The position numbers and the translations under genes were made by a program. From Selaginella tamariscina (lineage: Eukaryota > Streptophyta > Lycopodiopsida > Selaginellales > Selaginellaceae): DNA of 64,000 nt. Positions 22,597 through 34,309 of the stretch are shown here, piece after piece; positions within the stretch are counted from its first letter, which is position 1; each line of letters starts with the position of its first letter. The stretch lies in assembly GCA_003024785.1 (NCBI GenBank), contig PUQB01000079.1:186001-250000 (forward strand). The letters are read 5' to 3'. The notes under the pieces were generated by a model that was given only the letters and a program-made list of their open reading frames with translations, was not told where the DNA came from and ran no database searches.

Positions 22597-24693
22597 GTGG
22601 AATGGAGGAGGCTATGCATCAAGGACGTGGAGGGATTGGAGGTATTGTCCGTTCGCATGCCTCCTGAGGGTAAGCTCGTGAGCAGCCTTTATGTAGTGCT
22701 TGCTGGTGGCGGGCATGACGGAACTCTTTAGCTGGCGGATGAAGGCATTACATCACCCAAGGGGGTAGGGTTTTGCTGAGAATAGGATCATTTTTGTGCC
22801 CTCAACTGTCAATCGGCAGCTCAAGCGCATCGCTCCGGATGCTCAAAACAGGCCACGATCAAGCTCAAGCTGCTCCATCTCCCCAAACATGCACAGGGAT
22901 GGATTCTTGACGATGACGATGAGGTCGTGTTGCGCTCCCTGGCTTGTCTTGGTGAGTTTTGTTCATAGATATACTTTGCTCGCCTTGGTTCTGAGATTTG
23001 TTCATAGATATACTTTGCTTGTCTTGTTTGTTCATACGTACCACTTTGTTTCAGATCGTTGCGACTCCAAGGTCGAAATCACCAACTTAGTGTCCAACTG
23101 CCCTCCATACAAGGTGATGGGATCTGACGCAGTTGAAAGCCTCATAGCCTATCTCAACGATTTCACGTTGCTGAAACTGGCCGGGCTCATCAGCACCTTC
23201 TTGGACACTCGTTGGCCTCGTCCTTGGCTGGGTGGCCAAATGTCTGATTTTTCCGCCGTGTTCCATCTCTGGAACATACTGGACCTTATCTCAAAGGAAA
23301 GCTCCTCAAGATAGCCAGCTTTCGACTACATTGTCCACAATTAACAACAACAGCTGCACTTCTTCGACTGAAGAACAAGAAGAAGTAGCAGAAGGAATGG
23401 AAGTGTCAACCGAGCTACTGGGAGTGACATGCAGCTTCTTGGAAATCAAATCCAACTTTGATGCTGCTGTCAAAGAGCTGCACAAGAAGAAGGACAAGCC
23501 ACTTCCGGCGTTTGTCTATGGTGTTGTCAAGTTTTTGCTATGCTTTGCAGTAGCAAGATCCAAGTTTCAAGTGTTCATTAGGGACACTGTGAAAATGGTG
23601 CGTTTGTTTCCAAGTAATTGCTTGCCAGTATTAATGTTTTCTCTCTGTACAGGAACTCCGCAGTGTCACACACTTCTACGTGATGGCAAACATGTTTGGT
23701 AGGGCTGAATTGCTGTTAGTTCACTTGAAGCTTTATCTTCTGCTTCTTGGCATGCAACACGCCTTACCTACGAGTCCAACGCGATACGTAGTATATTACC
23801 ACTAACATGCTGATTTATTCCAGATTTCCAGGCCTTTACCCCTATTCCGCTCTTTGCAGAGAGGCAACTCCTTCATCTATTTGAGCTCTAGCGGCTGTAA
23901 GAAGACCATTCGCAATTGGTCATCGTATCAACAAAAAGTTCCACTTTCTCGTTAGCTTCAAAGATATTCAATGAGCTTACTTGGAATGCCGGTCCCCATA
24001 TTTCATATGCGCAATCCGTCCCCATGTCTGGAGAATGAAGTGCATACAGTTTGTGTTGGGCCTCTGGGAGGCCCGTGGTTGTGCAGTCCGAAAATGAAGT
24101 TCAAAAGCTCGCTTCTGATTTATTATCTGCACTAGATGTTCTACACGGTCGAGGTATTACAAAAGCTGGTTTTCTTTTTATGAAAAATTTGCACTGCTGC
24201 TTTCTTCAGGTTTGGTTCATCGAGACATTCACATGGACAACATGATATGTGACTATTCATCAACCTTGGATTTTATATTGATTGACCTCGAACTGGTTGC
24301 AGAGCCAGGTGATGTTGAAAATTATTTCTAAACGGCTGGACAAAAACTACTACTACACCAAAGAAATGTTACACCTTCACATCAAAACCTTCATCAGCTT
24401 GGGTTGCTGTTGGAGGGAACATCAGCAATTGCCCTGTCTCCCTGGCTCGGGAATTTATAAAGTCAACTGAAGTCTCATGGGCAACAGTAAGTTCAGTTGT
24501 TTTTGTTTTATAAATATTTATTCATTTATTTATTTATTTATTTTGATTCTACAGTGTTTCTGCAAGGACTATGCAACAACATAAGTGGCTTGTGACCGGA
24601 GATACAAAGAGAAAGAGGAAACGATTGGGAGCTGAATCAGTTGAGCAAAAGGTATGTACGAGTGAATCCTCCTCATCTCTGAGAGTTTTGTGA
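22597..24693 (+). pseudogene. Kinase-like gene B, unit 3
   Basis: The homologous start codon is GTG, so initiation at the ancestral site is doubtful. The catalytic loop is the best of the three copies: GLVHRDIHMDNMICDY near 24210-24255, with a proper HRD. ILIDLELV follows near 24270. The middle domain lacks about 17 codons between LLK and LAGLISTFLDTRW. The intron positions and basic tail match the other units. Confidence 0.58.
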
Positions 24694-24890
24694 TTGAGCC
24701 GCATGATCCACGCCCTGAGTCAAGCATGACTGAACCGGCAAGCTGTTCCCGCTGACAATCTTCCAGCCGAATTCCAATCCAAGTAATTCGGGATGCCATC
24801 TTCCACTTCGCGACTTGCTATGCAATGCAATTGTAACATCTTCTTTCTGGCTGTGATTGATCAATCAGGGAGCCAGCTTTCAATTAACCA

Positions 24891-25007
24891 ATGGCGTTGC
24901 AAGGACCAACAACCGACTCTAAAAATTGGAAGGTAATTAATGAAACTTTGTCTACGGGTGACTGTGACATTCTGAGTGACAGTCCGTTAAATGTGTTCAA
25001 ATGCTGA
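24891..25007 (+). CDS. Conserved 38-codon ORF, unit 3
   Basis: Third copy, reading MALQGPTTDSKNWKVINETL again. Being the same length in three otherwise decaying units is notable for so short a frame. Confidence 0.35.
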   Translation: MALQGPTTDSKNWKVINETLSTGDCDILSDSPLNVFKC

Positions 25008-25154
25008 AAGAATTAGTTTCGTAGTTCCATGGGTGATGACTGATATTCGCCATCTTAACCAGGCTAAATATATTCCACGTGTAGGAAGTTAGCTCTCCCG
25101 CGTAGCTAGGTTTGCGTCTTGTTGAAGAACACATCGCATTTTCGTGATATGCCC

Positions 25155-25330
25155 ACTCACGGCATATGCGGAATTTGGAGCCATGGCATTCTTTCAAGCA
25201 CAAGCTTCGCCTCTTCCAAGCTTCCCTGTTCTGCAACAGAATAGGGCATGATAGACCGTTGCGTTGCACAATTGCAGCAAAAGCTGTAGAATCAGCTGCA
25301 GATTCGAGTTACAAAACTTATCATATACAA
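25155..25330 (+). pseudogene. Transit-peptide-like fragment after unit 3
   Basis: An ATG at 25183 gives MAFFQAQASPLPSFPVLQQN, then after a break RPLRCTIAAKAVESAADSS. Rich in S, A and hydroxylated residues with few acids, it looks like a chloroplast transit peptide followed by a mature start. No enzyme domain follows, so it is a gene fragment at the array edge. Confidence 0.35.
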
Positions 25331-25448
25331 GCTTTTTAACTTGCTTGCTCCCAAAAAAAAATGGTTTTCACAAATTAAATTACCCACAAAACAGAAAAAT
25401 TGAAATTTGACCTGGCGTCTGGACAGCTATTAATATTGGCTGGAGGTC

Positions 25449-25767
25449 TTAGCCGGGAAATGGGCCCGTTACCAGTTCATTGTAATAAATCCAACGAGTC
25501 TCGGCCAAAACTGAACTAGACGCTCCAGAGCCCGACTGAGTGTCCTGATTCTTGTTCTTGCGTTCTAGTTTCCTATGTAGCAATGTTCCAAGAGAGTTGA
25601 GCATACAGGTACTGATGCTTCGCATTGTAAAAACCATGGATCCCCTTTGCGGAAAGGTATGAGCGCCGAGGAATCTTGTAATGTTTCAAGATTGAAAGCA
25701 ACCTACCAAAGTCAGTCTTGTCAATCCAGCAACAGTTGTAACTCTCCCAGCAGGCAGGTTCGTCCAA
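25449..25767 (-). CDS. Unassigned coding-like stretch
   Basis: Two overlapping minus-strand frames give CCWIDKTDFGRLLSILKHYK, GIHGFYNAKHQYLYAQLSWN and then SSVLAETRWIYYNELVTGPF. Composition is protein-like with several aromatic residues. There is no ATG in good context, and the two frames would need a junction. No family recognised. Confidence 0.25.
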
Positions 25768-25799
25768 AGCATGAGGCTTCGTTATCTAATACACCTCAA

Positions 25800-26176
25800 C
25801 CTATGCACAGAAAACAGGTTGCATGGACTCGTTGCAGGTCTATTTTCCTGGTACAAGAAACAGGACTTTAAGTCAGAAAGGAGATCATGGACTTGATTGC
25901 TGATTGTTTGCCGCTTCATTTCCCCCTCCTTGTCAAGGCATCAACTGCTGCTTTCCACCATGGATTAGACTCTTGGAAGTTGTTGACCGCCTGGCTTATC
26001 ATCGATGGTGCTGCAAGCTATGTGCGTGTCCGACACTAAGGCCAATCACTACGAGTTTGCAAAGCAGGGAGTATACCTGTCCATGTAGGCCTAGAGGTTA
26101 GACGACTGCCGGGAGTGTGCAAACCAGTTGTCTTAGACATCACAGACATGCCAATCTCCCTCTGACAGCCTTTGAG
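25800..26176 (-). pseudogene. PPR cassette fragment E (start region only)
   Basis: The minus-strand PPR start (ATG at 26002) reads MISQ, NNFQESNPWWKAAVDALTRR, then DLLSDLKSC, and stops being homologous near 25800. Two bases away, the divergent ORF runs on the plus strand from 26005 (MVLQAMCVSDTKANHYEFAK) to about 26095. Homology ends near CTCCCTCTGACAGCC, a stretch also present inverted at the outer edge of cassette B (about 45868). Confidence 0.7.
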
Positions 26177-26740
26177 GTATAAATGTAATTTTCCTTATAT
26201 TTATTATAACAAAATCACATTCCCACCATTGGTTACATAAATGAAGGTTAAAATTAATTTATATATTTTAATAAATAAATTTTATATATTTATAATATTT
26301 AAATTTAAATATTATTAATATACAAAATTGTTACGGCACATACATTGAATTTACTAGAATTGTTAAATTAACTTAATTTAACTAATTTGGTATATTTTAA
26401 AAAACTCTGTCAAATTTCACCTTAATAGTAAATCTTAATTAAACTAATTTAGTATGAGTATGATTTAATTTAGTTAAATCCATTTTGGTGTGAGTGGGCT
26501 GTATATTTGCCCGTTAAGAGTTTAAGCTTTAATATTAAGAAAAAATAAAATAGTCTTTCTATGTTCTTAAATGAAAACCTCAACAATGGGTGGTTTGAGG
26601 ACCACCCCATAACAATGTATACGCATCCTACAATCTCCAATACATAACGCCGCGTGTGTGTGAAGAGAGACGTATATGCCACGATCATGTGTTGGCATTC
26701 TCCTGATTTTTAATCGATATCCATTTTTAAAATCATGAGA
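26177..26740. other. AT-rich intergenic with an inverted copy of the 33.3-kb spacer
   Basis: No gene seen. About 200 bp at 26490-26700 match 33285-33490 in reverse orientation, including AATGCCAATACATGATCGTG and its complement. Confidence 0.65.
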
Positions 26741-27763
26741 ATGCCAATAAAATCATTTAAAAAATCAATACAAATTGATAATTAATTTTTATAATGATTT
26801 AACATATGTAAGATTTTTTAAGACATATTTAAGCATATTTATCGAATTATATATAAAATTAATTAGATTATCAATCAAATTAAGGAATTAAATAAACCTT
26901 CAAATGAATAACTAATTTATTTTCTCTCTCTCTCTCTAGTATACACATGTATTGATTGGCCTTCTACGTAAACATAACAAAAGACTATGTATACACATAC
27001 TATACATAGATATGTAACACTATGTTTCATATTAATCTTTATACTAATATTGGATATATTAATTTAAACATAATTTATTTTTAATTAAAATTTACTTTTA
27101 ATTCATTTCATGTTTTTTAACTTATCGTTTAGAATAAGTATTAATATTTTAACAATTCTTTCAGTATTAATATTAATAAAGTATATATTGGAATTGTTCA
27201 TCTTGTAAAAATGAATATGGCTTTGTAATTACACAAACACAAACACACATATATATGCGTATGTATGAACTTCATATAGAATCACTGTGTTATGAATGAT
27301 GAAGTTCATGAAGTTAATTCTGTTCACTCTAACTTCAAAGAATCAGAAGTTAAAAACTTTTATAAAATTACTTTCAAAACTTTTTTATTTAATTAATAAA
27401 TTGCATATTGCACAACCTAAATATCATAAGGAGTCCATTGCAAGTTTTAAAACAGTGTTTTCTGAGTCATTCGTCCCTCGGCACTTTGCACTAGAATATT
27501 TGTGTGTGTGTGCGTTGCGTGCGTGCGTGCGTGCGCGTGTGTGTGTTGTGTATATCTATAATGATGAACGATGTCCGCTGATACCGTTTCGTAATCAACT
27601 TTACATTGTACTCTGTAACTTATTAACAATTTATTAACGATTTCTTGACTTTAACTAAATATCCTTTTTTTTAAAAAAAATTCTGTATAATAATATACTA
27701 CTTTGAAAACAATGGTGTATGTGATGAGAAAGAGATTAATTTGCGTGTGCGTGTGCGTGTGCA

Positions 27764-28075
27764 TTATTTCTGGTTCACGTATCTAAGTATTCCAAAGCTC
27801 GTTCCTCGGACAAGCACAACTCTCTGCAAACCCCTAGTAAGCTCCTCACAGTACTCCATGTACCTGGAAGGCTGCATTCCGTTTGAGCTCCCTTGGACCC
27901 ATGTAAATATATGTTTGGGGACTCCGCAGATTGGCATGATGTCTAAGCCAACTGCGTTTGCACACTCCCGGCAGTCCTCTAACGTCCAGGCCTCCATGTA
28001 CATGTATTCTCCCTTCTTTGCAAACTCGTAGTGATTGGCCTTAGTGTCGGACACGCACATAGCTTGCAGCACCAT
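27764..28075 (-). CDS. Unidentified ORF divergent from PPR gene, cassette A
   Basis: The ATG at 28075 is 2 bp from the PPR ATG on the other strand. It reads MVLQAMCVSDTKANHYEFAK, GEYMYMEAWTLEDCRECANA, GVPKHIFTWVQGSSNG, MEYCEELTRGLQRVVLVRG. This is the fullest version (103 codons). The peptides are recognisable in B, C, D and E, although each copy has changes. Cysteine and aromatic content suggest a folded domain, perhaps the first exon of something larger. No family recognised and no targeting signal evident. Confidence 0.45.
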   Translation of the reverse strand: MVLQAMCVSDTKANHYEFAKKGEYMYMEAWTLEDCRECANAVGLDIMPICGVPKHIFTWVQGSSNGMQPSRYMEYCEELTRGLQRVVLVRGTSFGILRYVNQK

Positions 28076-28077
28076 CG

Positions 28078-29693
28078 ATGATAAGCCAGGTGGTCAACAA
28101 CTTCCAAGAGTCTAATCCATGGTGGAAAGCAGCAGTTGATGCCTTGACAAGGAGGGGGGAAATGAAGCGGCAATCAGAAATGTTCATGTCCATGAGGCAT
28201 GATCTCCTTTCTGACTTAGAGTCCATGCAAAGGCAGTGGAAACTGGGAACGAGTCGAACATGTATGTTGCAGCAACACTCATCAACATGTACGCCAAGTG
28301 TGGCAGCATGGTAGACGCTCGGACAGTGTTTGACAGTATCCAGGAGCCGGACGTGGTGTCCTGGAATGCTGTGATCCTGGGATAGCGGACAGTGCACAAG
28401 GTTGCTGCCTGGACTTGTTTTCGAGCAGTGCAGATGTCTGCCCGATTCCATGACTTATCTTGCTGCCCTCAAGGCCTGCACGTCACTGGCAGCAGATGGA
28501 GATGAAATGGAAAGAAAAGGTGTCTGGAACGAGGTAGAGAGATACATTTGGAGATTGGTTGCCATATGAATCAGTTTGTGCAGAACATGCTCATAGACAT
28601 GTATGCCAAGTGTGGCAGCATGGTAGACGCTAGGAGCGTGTTTGAAGTATCGAGGAGCCGGATGTGGTGTCCTGAATGCTTTGATCCTGGGGTATGCGGA
28701 CGATGGGCAGGGTCTTGTTGCCCTGGACTGCTTCTCAGAATGAAAGAGGAGTGCAAATGTGCGCTTGTTTCCATGACATATGTTGCTGCCCTCAAGGCCT
28801 GCACGTCACTGGCAGCAGTGACAACAGATGGAGATGAAAGTGGAAAGAAAAGGTGTCTGGAACGAGGTAGAGAGATACATTTGGAGATTGGTTGCCATAT
28901 GGATCAATTTGTGCAGAACACGCTCGTACACATGTATGCCAAGTGTGGCAGCATGTAGACGCTAGGAGTATGTTTGACAGTATCCAGGAGCCGGACGTGG
29001 TGTCCTGGAATGCTTTGATCCTGGGCTATGCAGACAATGGGCAGGGTCTTGTCGCCCTGGACTGCTTCTCAAGAATGAAAGAGGAGTGCAGATGTGTACC
29101 CGATTGCATGACATATTATTGCTGCTCTTAAGGCTGTGGTTCAAATGGGGCCTTGGCCATTGGACGAAGTTCCATTTAGAGATAAAAATTTAATGTTCAT
29201 GTAATAACATCTTTGGTGGACTTTTATGCAAAATGTGGGAGTACGAAAAAGGCCTGTGAAGTATTTAATTTGCACCCATAAGTAAGGAATGTATCTATAT
29301 GGAATGCCTTCTTAACAAGTTATGAACATTAGTTTTGTTTTTAACCTTTTTTAGGTAATACAAAATCAATCAAATGCTATAACATTTTTGTGTATGCTTG
29401 AATGTTATAATTATTCAAGTCTAATAACAAAGGCATGGGAGTACATGGAGCTAATGCTTATGCAGTATAAACTCATCCATATTGTGATGTATTACATACG
29501 ATCTTTTAAGTCGCATCAAAAGTTAAAGTTTTATTATAAAAAATGCCTTACGATCCCAATGTAATGATTTAAATGGCACTCTTAAATGTTCATTCTGCTT
29601 ATATTCATGGTTGAGATATATAATAATAAGGGTATGTAAGAGGAATAAAAAAAGATGTTGAAAACAAGGTAATATTTAAAATTATTTAAGTGA
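28078..29693 (+). pseudogene. PLS-type PPR gene, cassette A (three triplets)
   Basis: PPR proteins bind organelle RNA through 31-36 residue repeats. The start MISQVVNNFQESNPWWKAAV is followed by modules with LINMYAKCGSMVDAR at 28287, 28599 and 28932 (positions of each MYAKCG ATG). Between them lie PDVVSWNALILGYADNGQG and MTYVAALKACTSLAA. The last part is an E-like tail that is more decayed than in copy C and ends near TGA 29691. Numerous one-base differences among the near-identical modules break the frame. No DYW domain. Confidence 0.75.
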
Positions 29694-30087
29694 GCTTATA
29701 TTATTAATGGGATGGGGAGGATTGAGTAGATTTGTAATTGGGGAAAAAAAATCTTGTATATGTTGAAGATAAATTAAAATAATTTATCAAAAATATACAA
29801 AAACATGAATATGTTATTAAATTATATAGTTTAAGTTATTTTATAATGAATAATAATAAGAAGAAGGTATTATGTAGGTATAATAAGCGGTATACTGTTG
29901 TTTATGGTATTTAAATACACATCATGGAGAAGTTGTTAAAATTGTTAAAATATAAAATGTATAAAAAAAAATTTCAAGTTTTTTGGGAAAGTCTTAATAG
30001 TAAGAGATGAAAGTTAATTACATGTTTAAAAAAATAATAATTATTTATGTGGAAATTATTAATAATAAAATTTATAAATTATAAGTA

Positions 30088-30793
30088 GGACAAGTGAGCC
30101 AAAAGAGTAGCAAATTCCCTTGTCTAGGTCTGATAAAGACAACTTCTTCCGTTACAACTTCTGAGCAACTGGCATTACTTCCGCGAGGGAAGATCGTCTC
30201 ACCTCCATGTTTCACATTGCTCCTAGGTGTCATGCACAACCTCAAGCAAAACATTACCATAAAAATGTCACTTCCAAGTACATCAAAGCTGTGAGAACTC
30301 TTTGACCTCCATTTATTCGTTTAGAATTAAGCAAATCAATTGAGAAGTGGTCTTCATGTGTATCGAACAGTTGCTGCTATTTGTATTGTACATGGAGGTG
30401 TTCGTCATTTTCTATAAGAAAAAAAACAATAGCAAAGTCTTAGTACCTTTTGGAATATTTATTAGCCATAAAAGTCAGTATAAAATGCTGTCATGACTGA
30501 TATTTAAAAAACATCTTGAATTGGTCATTAACCTATGTTAATAATGAGTTAAATGGCACAATCAAATAACAAAGTAATCAAACTTGCTCTTCCTTCGCTT
30601 GCCAATCGATACATCTACCACCAGTGCACGTGTCAGATGAGGTATTACCAAGTCAATCAAATGCTCGCACTCGGTAATTATCTAAGAATAAACACCAAAC
30701 AGTGAACCACACAGCAAATTAGAATTATTTATTAGAAAATTTCAAATCAAATGTATCTTGCAGTTATTATGGGAGATTATCAACGCATTATCA
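30088..30793 (-). pseudogene. Partial fourth tandem unit: prolyl 4-hydroxylase piece
   Basis: It corresponds to unit 1 positions of about 2407-3115 and contains GGETIFPRGSNASC, the VVFIRPRQGNLLLFWL segment and ITECEHLIDLATPHL remnants. It is cut at both ends: at GGACAAGTGAGCC against the cassette A flank, and at CATTATCA against cassette D. So it lost both the C-terminal iron ligand region and the start codon. Confidence 0.8.
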
Positions 30794-31450
30794 GCCTAGG
30801 ATCAGAGCATTCCAGGTCACCGCATCCGGCTCTTGGATAATATAAAAACACGCTCCAAGCGTCTACCATGCTGCCACAATTGACATACATCTTTATGAGC
30901 GTGTTTTGCATCAACTCATTCATATGGCAACTAATCTCCAAATGTATCTCTCTACCTCGTTCCAGACACACCTTTTCTTTCCACTTTCATCTCCATTTGC
31001 TACTAGTGACGTGCAGGCCTTGAGGACAGAAAGATAAGTCATGGAATCGGGCGGACATTTGCCACTCGTCCTTCATCCTGGAAAACAAGTCCAGGGCAGC
31101 AAGACCTTGTGCACTGTCCGCATGTCCCAGGATACGTCCGGCTCCTGGATACTGTCAAAAACTGTCCGAGCGTCCACCATGCTGCCACACTTGGCGTACA
31201 TGTTCATGATGTTTCTGCAACATACATGTTCAACTTGTTCCCAGTTTCCACTGCCTTTGCATGGACTGTGCAGGTCCTTTTTCCTGGTACAGGAAAACAG
31301 GACTTTAAGTCATAAAGGAGATCATGGACTTGATTGCTGATTGTTTGCCGCTTCATTTCCCCCCCCTTGTCGAGGCATCAACTGCTGCTTTCCACCATGG
31401 ATTAGACTCTTGGAAGTTGTTGACCGCCTGTGCAAACCAGTTGTCTTCGC
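30794..31450 (-). pseudogene. PPR gene fragment, cassette D (two triplets)
   Basis: Minus-strand PPR modules with MYAKCG-type starts near 31205 and 30890. LERGREIHLEISCHMNELMQ and FLYYPRAGCGDLE are readable near 30970-30800. The N-terminal part NNFQESNPWWKAAVDAST is seen at about 31365-31425, but the CATCGATG start junction is displaced: the sequence before it is deleted. The fragment is joined abruptly to the hydroxylase piece. Confidence 0.7.
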
Positions 31451-32087
31451 ACAGCACCATCGATGTCTTTCAAAATATTGGATGATTTAAATAAAAAGAC
31501 AAACTATGGAAGAGGACGTTTAATATGTTATTAAATACTTATATTTTACATGGTTCCAAGGGCCTTCCAGGTACATGGAATATTGTGAGGAGCTTACTAG
31601 GGTTTGCATAGAGTTGTGCTTGTCCGAGGAACAGGAACCGAGCTCTGGAGTACTTAGATACGTGAACACACACATGCATATGACTTCCCTTTCTGTGTAT
31701 AGATACGTATAATTATAGTATCAAACACACACACACACAACACACGGAAAATACTGACAGGGACTCGTATTACACTTCTCAGGGACGGTTAAGGTTCGTA
31801 GATATATACGTGTGTATACACATATGTACACATACAATGTACACAAAAGTGTAGGATTAATAAGTGGTAAAACCTTTATAATACAACCGTGGTAACAGGC
31901 AGAGTAAATTAATTAAAAAAGGATAAAGTTAAAACTTCGTTAATAAATTATTTTTAAATATTTACACATTCTGTACACTATATGTTTATATGCATGCGTA
32001 ATACTAATATTGGATGAAAAGTATATATTGATTTTATCGTCATTTATGTATGTTAAAGTCCTGTAGCTCAGCGTTGTTCTTAACGGC

Positions 32088-32125
<38 letters not shown>

Positions 32126-32464
32126 GTGTGTGTGTGCATATACTTGGATGTACTCTGATACCGTTCGTAATCAACATTACTACATTATACTCTGTAATCA
32201 ATATGTTTTACTGCAGTATTTTTGATGTATACAAGCACCAGCTTGTAGAAGGCCAATCAATACATGTGTGTAGAGAGAAAAATAAATTAGTTATTCATTT
32301 GAAGATTTATTTAATTCATTAATTTGATCTATATCCATTTGATTATATTCTTAATATAGTCTTAAACATTTTACAAAATGTTAAATCATTAAAAATTACA
32401 TACTGAGTTTTATAACAAAAAATAGTATATATATTAAATAGAAAATTTAACAACGAATTATTGA
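31451..32464. repeat. Mosaic flank of cassette D with SINE-like remnant
   Basis: 31560-31665 (+) is a remnant of the divergent ORF (MEYCEELTR). 31910-31950 and 32235-32340 match the cassette flank in the B orientation. A segment with ACTAATATTGGAT (about 31999-32095) is in the A orientation, so part of the flank is flipped. GTAGCTCAGCGTTG at about 32064 is the tRNA-like head seen complete at 56131. (TA)n at 32090-32120. Confidence 0.55.
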
Positions 32465-33007
32465 TTATCTTCTTGCACCCTTCTTCCTCCCTGTAGTCGG
32501 AGCTGACGGTTCATTCTCAGTTGGGGTGCTCTCAATAGAAGCCGTTGGTTCCGCAAATGACTTAAAAGGAGTGTTTCTGTATATTAATTACCAGTTAAAT
32601 ATCTATTTACATACATACACACACGTACTTGCTGGCTCGTATAGCAGATCCTTCTATAAGCCTAGAGTGCTCGTATACCGGATCTGAAGAAAACATACAT
32701 ATATAGCTTTATATACAATGCGTCTCCCTGCAAGTATGATTTATGGTATATATGTATTATTGTACATACCAGTAGAACCCAGGATTTGATCGCGAGAAAT
32801 ACTTGTAATGAATCCAGCGCAAATAATCCCTTTCGTATTCCCTGTACTTAGCCGCTGTGTAATCTCAACGGAGCCCTCACTAGACAGAGAAATGATCAAT
32901 AATATCATATATATATATATATAGAGAGAGAGAGGGGGGGGGGAGAGGGAGACATACGGTGCACTCTTTGCCTGCTTGGATGATGTTCCTGCAGGAGATC
33001 CTTCCAT
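32465..33007 (-). CDS. Small four-exon gene, unassigned (about 105 residues)
   Basis: Exons at 33007-32958, 32879-32770, 32683-about 32624 and about 32570-32465, with GT-AG introns. The start MEGSPAGTSSKQAKSAP is preceded by AAAACCCTAG, a telo-box. Exon 2 encodes KYREYERDYLRWIHYKYFSR and SNPGFYW; exon 3 gives DPVYEHSRLIEGSAIRAS. The last gives SFAEPTASIESTPTENEPSA and a basic end, GRKKGARR. Exons 1 and 2 are out of phase by one base and the exon 2/3 join is also imperfect, so either small errors or recent decay. Not recognised; a compact basic, possibly RNA- or nucleus-related protein (inference only). Confidence 0.55.
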
Positions 33008-33631
33008 AGCTCTAGGGTTTTTCCTGTCCCTGCATTATCCAGATTAAACCTAATTTAAATATTAATCTAATGTAACAGTCATTTCATATTCTCATATTTA
33101 TACATGTATCTTGTATCGTACTACTTTGAAAAACAGAGATGTGTGTGTGCACGTGTGTGGTGCGTGCATACAAATGTCCCAGTGTTAACATACACTAAGT
33201 GTGGTTGTCTCTCACAAACATAGACGTGTGTGTGTGTAATATATATTTCAGATTTTATGATGTGTGTTCCTGGTAATGGAGAATGCCAATACATGATCGT
33301 GGCATATACGTCTTCTCTCTCACGCGGACACGCACAAGGCGTTATGTATTGGAGATTGTATGATGTGTATACATTGTTATGGGTGGTCCTCAAACCACGT
33401 TCCAATACTTTGTATATATATATTTAAATGTTACCCAAAAACATAGAAAGACTATTTTATTTTTCCTTAATATTAAAGCTTGAACTCTTAATGGTTTCCA
33501 TTTGCAAATATAGAGAGACCATTCTATAAACACACACACGCACATGTGTGTGTGTGTGTGTAAATTTGGAGATTAAATTGATTTATAACAAAGGAAAGAA
33601 ACGAGAGTCTAATTGAAAGACAAACCACTTC
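33008..33631. other. Intergenic spacer between two small genes
   Basis: No gene. 33285-33490 is the segment found inverted at 26490-26700, and 33525-33631 is repeated in direct orientation at about 45895-46010. Confidence 0.6.
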
Positions 33632-34309
33632 TTAAGGGAAATAATCGCGCCAGTTGTAGTAGTAGGCCTCTCGCTGCTTCGGATTCATGAACTTATTCCA
33701 CTGCATAGTTAAATACATCATATATACACGTGCAACGTATATTATATACATATTAATACATATATGTATATTATATATGGATACGTTACTAAGACGAAAC
33801 GGATACCTTGGACTCATACGGCTTGTTTTCTTTCAGGGCTTTCTTCCACATTCGTGTCTCAGCAGCTACAGCAATGTCATGAAAGCTGCAAGAGAATGTA
33901 ATGGGTTACACACCCGCACGCACGCACACACACACACCACGTTGATTGGTTGCTTGTATGGGAAATGGTGATCACAACACACACACACATACCATTTAAG
34001 CTTCAATTATACACACAGGGATAGTATAGGAAATGGCATTGGGTGGGTTGAGAGAGAGAGAGAGAGAGAGATTTGTAAGTGGGCACTGACAGATTGGAGG
34101 TAAGGGTTAGAGAGAGAGAGAGATTTGTAAGTGGGCAGTGACAGATTGAGCTTACTTGTATGGGAAATGGCACTGCTCCCAGTAGTAAGGGAAGAACCAA
34201 GTGTAGACAGTGAAGCCGACGGAGGCGAAGAAGATGTTCTCGAAGTTCTCCTTGCCGGAGTGAGGGACTCCCGGATCGCCCCTGTACGCGGTCCGAAGAT
34301 CTTGTCCAT
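33632..34309 (-). CDS. Small single-membrane-span protein, three exons
   Basis: Exon 1 (34309-34156) gives MDKIF then RTAYRGDPGVPHSGKENFEN, IFFASVGFTVYTWFFPYYW and EQCHFPY. Exon 2 (33885-33807) gives FHDIAVAAETRMWKKALKEN KPYESK. Exon 3 (33700-33632) gives WNKFMNPKQREAYYYNWRDY FP and a stop. About 100 residues. The hydrophobic stretch in exon 1 could be one membrane span, and the charged C-terminus resembles accessory subunits of mitochondrial membrane complexes (inference; family not identified). Exon phases agree except for one missing base near codon 5. A telo-box (AAACCCTAG) precedes the ATG. It is head to head with the PPR gene, 121 bp apart. Confidence 0.62.

Larger units (their letters stand above)
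17589..25154 (+). repeat. Tandem unit 3 of about 7.6 kb
   Basis: Third direct copy. It ends at GATATGCCC (25154), exactly where units 1 and 2 run into the next unit, and then enters unrelated sequence. Some segments are longer and look closer to the ancestral form, notably the reductase start. There is one 16-base insertion near 18169. Confidence 0.92.
26741..30087 (+). repeat. PPR cassette A with AT-rich flanks
   Basis: The same cassette occurs inverted as B (about 42265-45790) and direct as C (about 56055-60480). Flanks such as GAAGTTAATTCTGTTCACTC (27305 here, 56505 in C, reversed near 45170 in B) show that the duplicated block exceeds the genes by more than 1 kb on the left. Confidence 0.85.
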
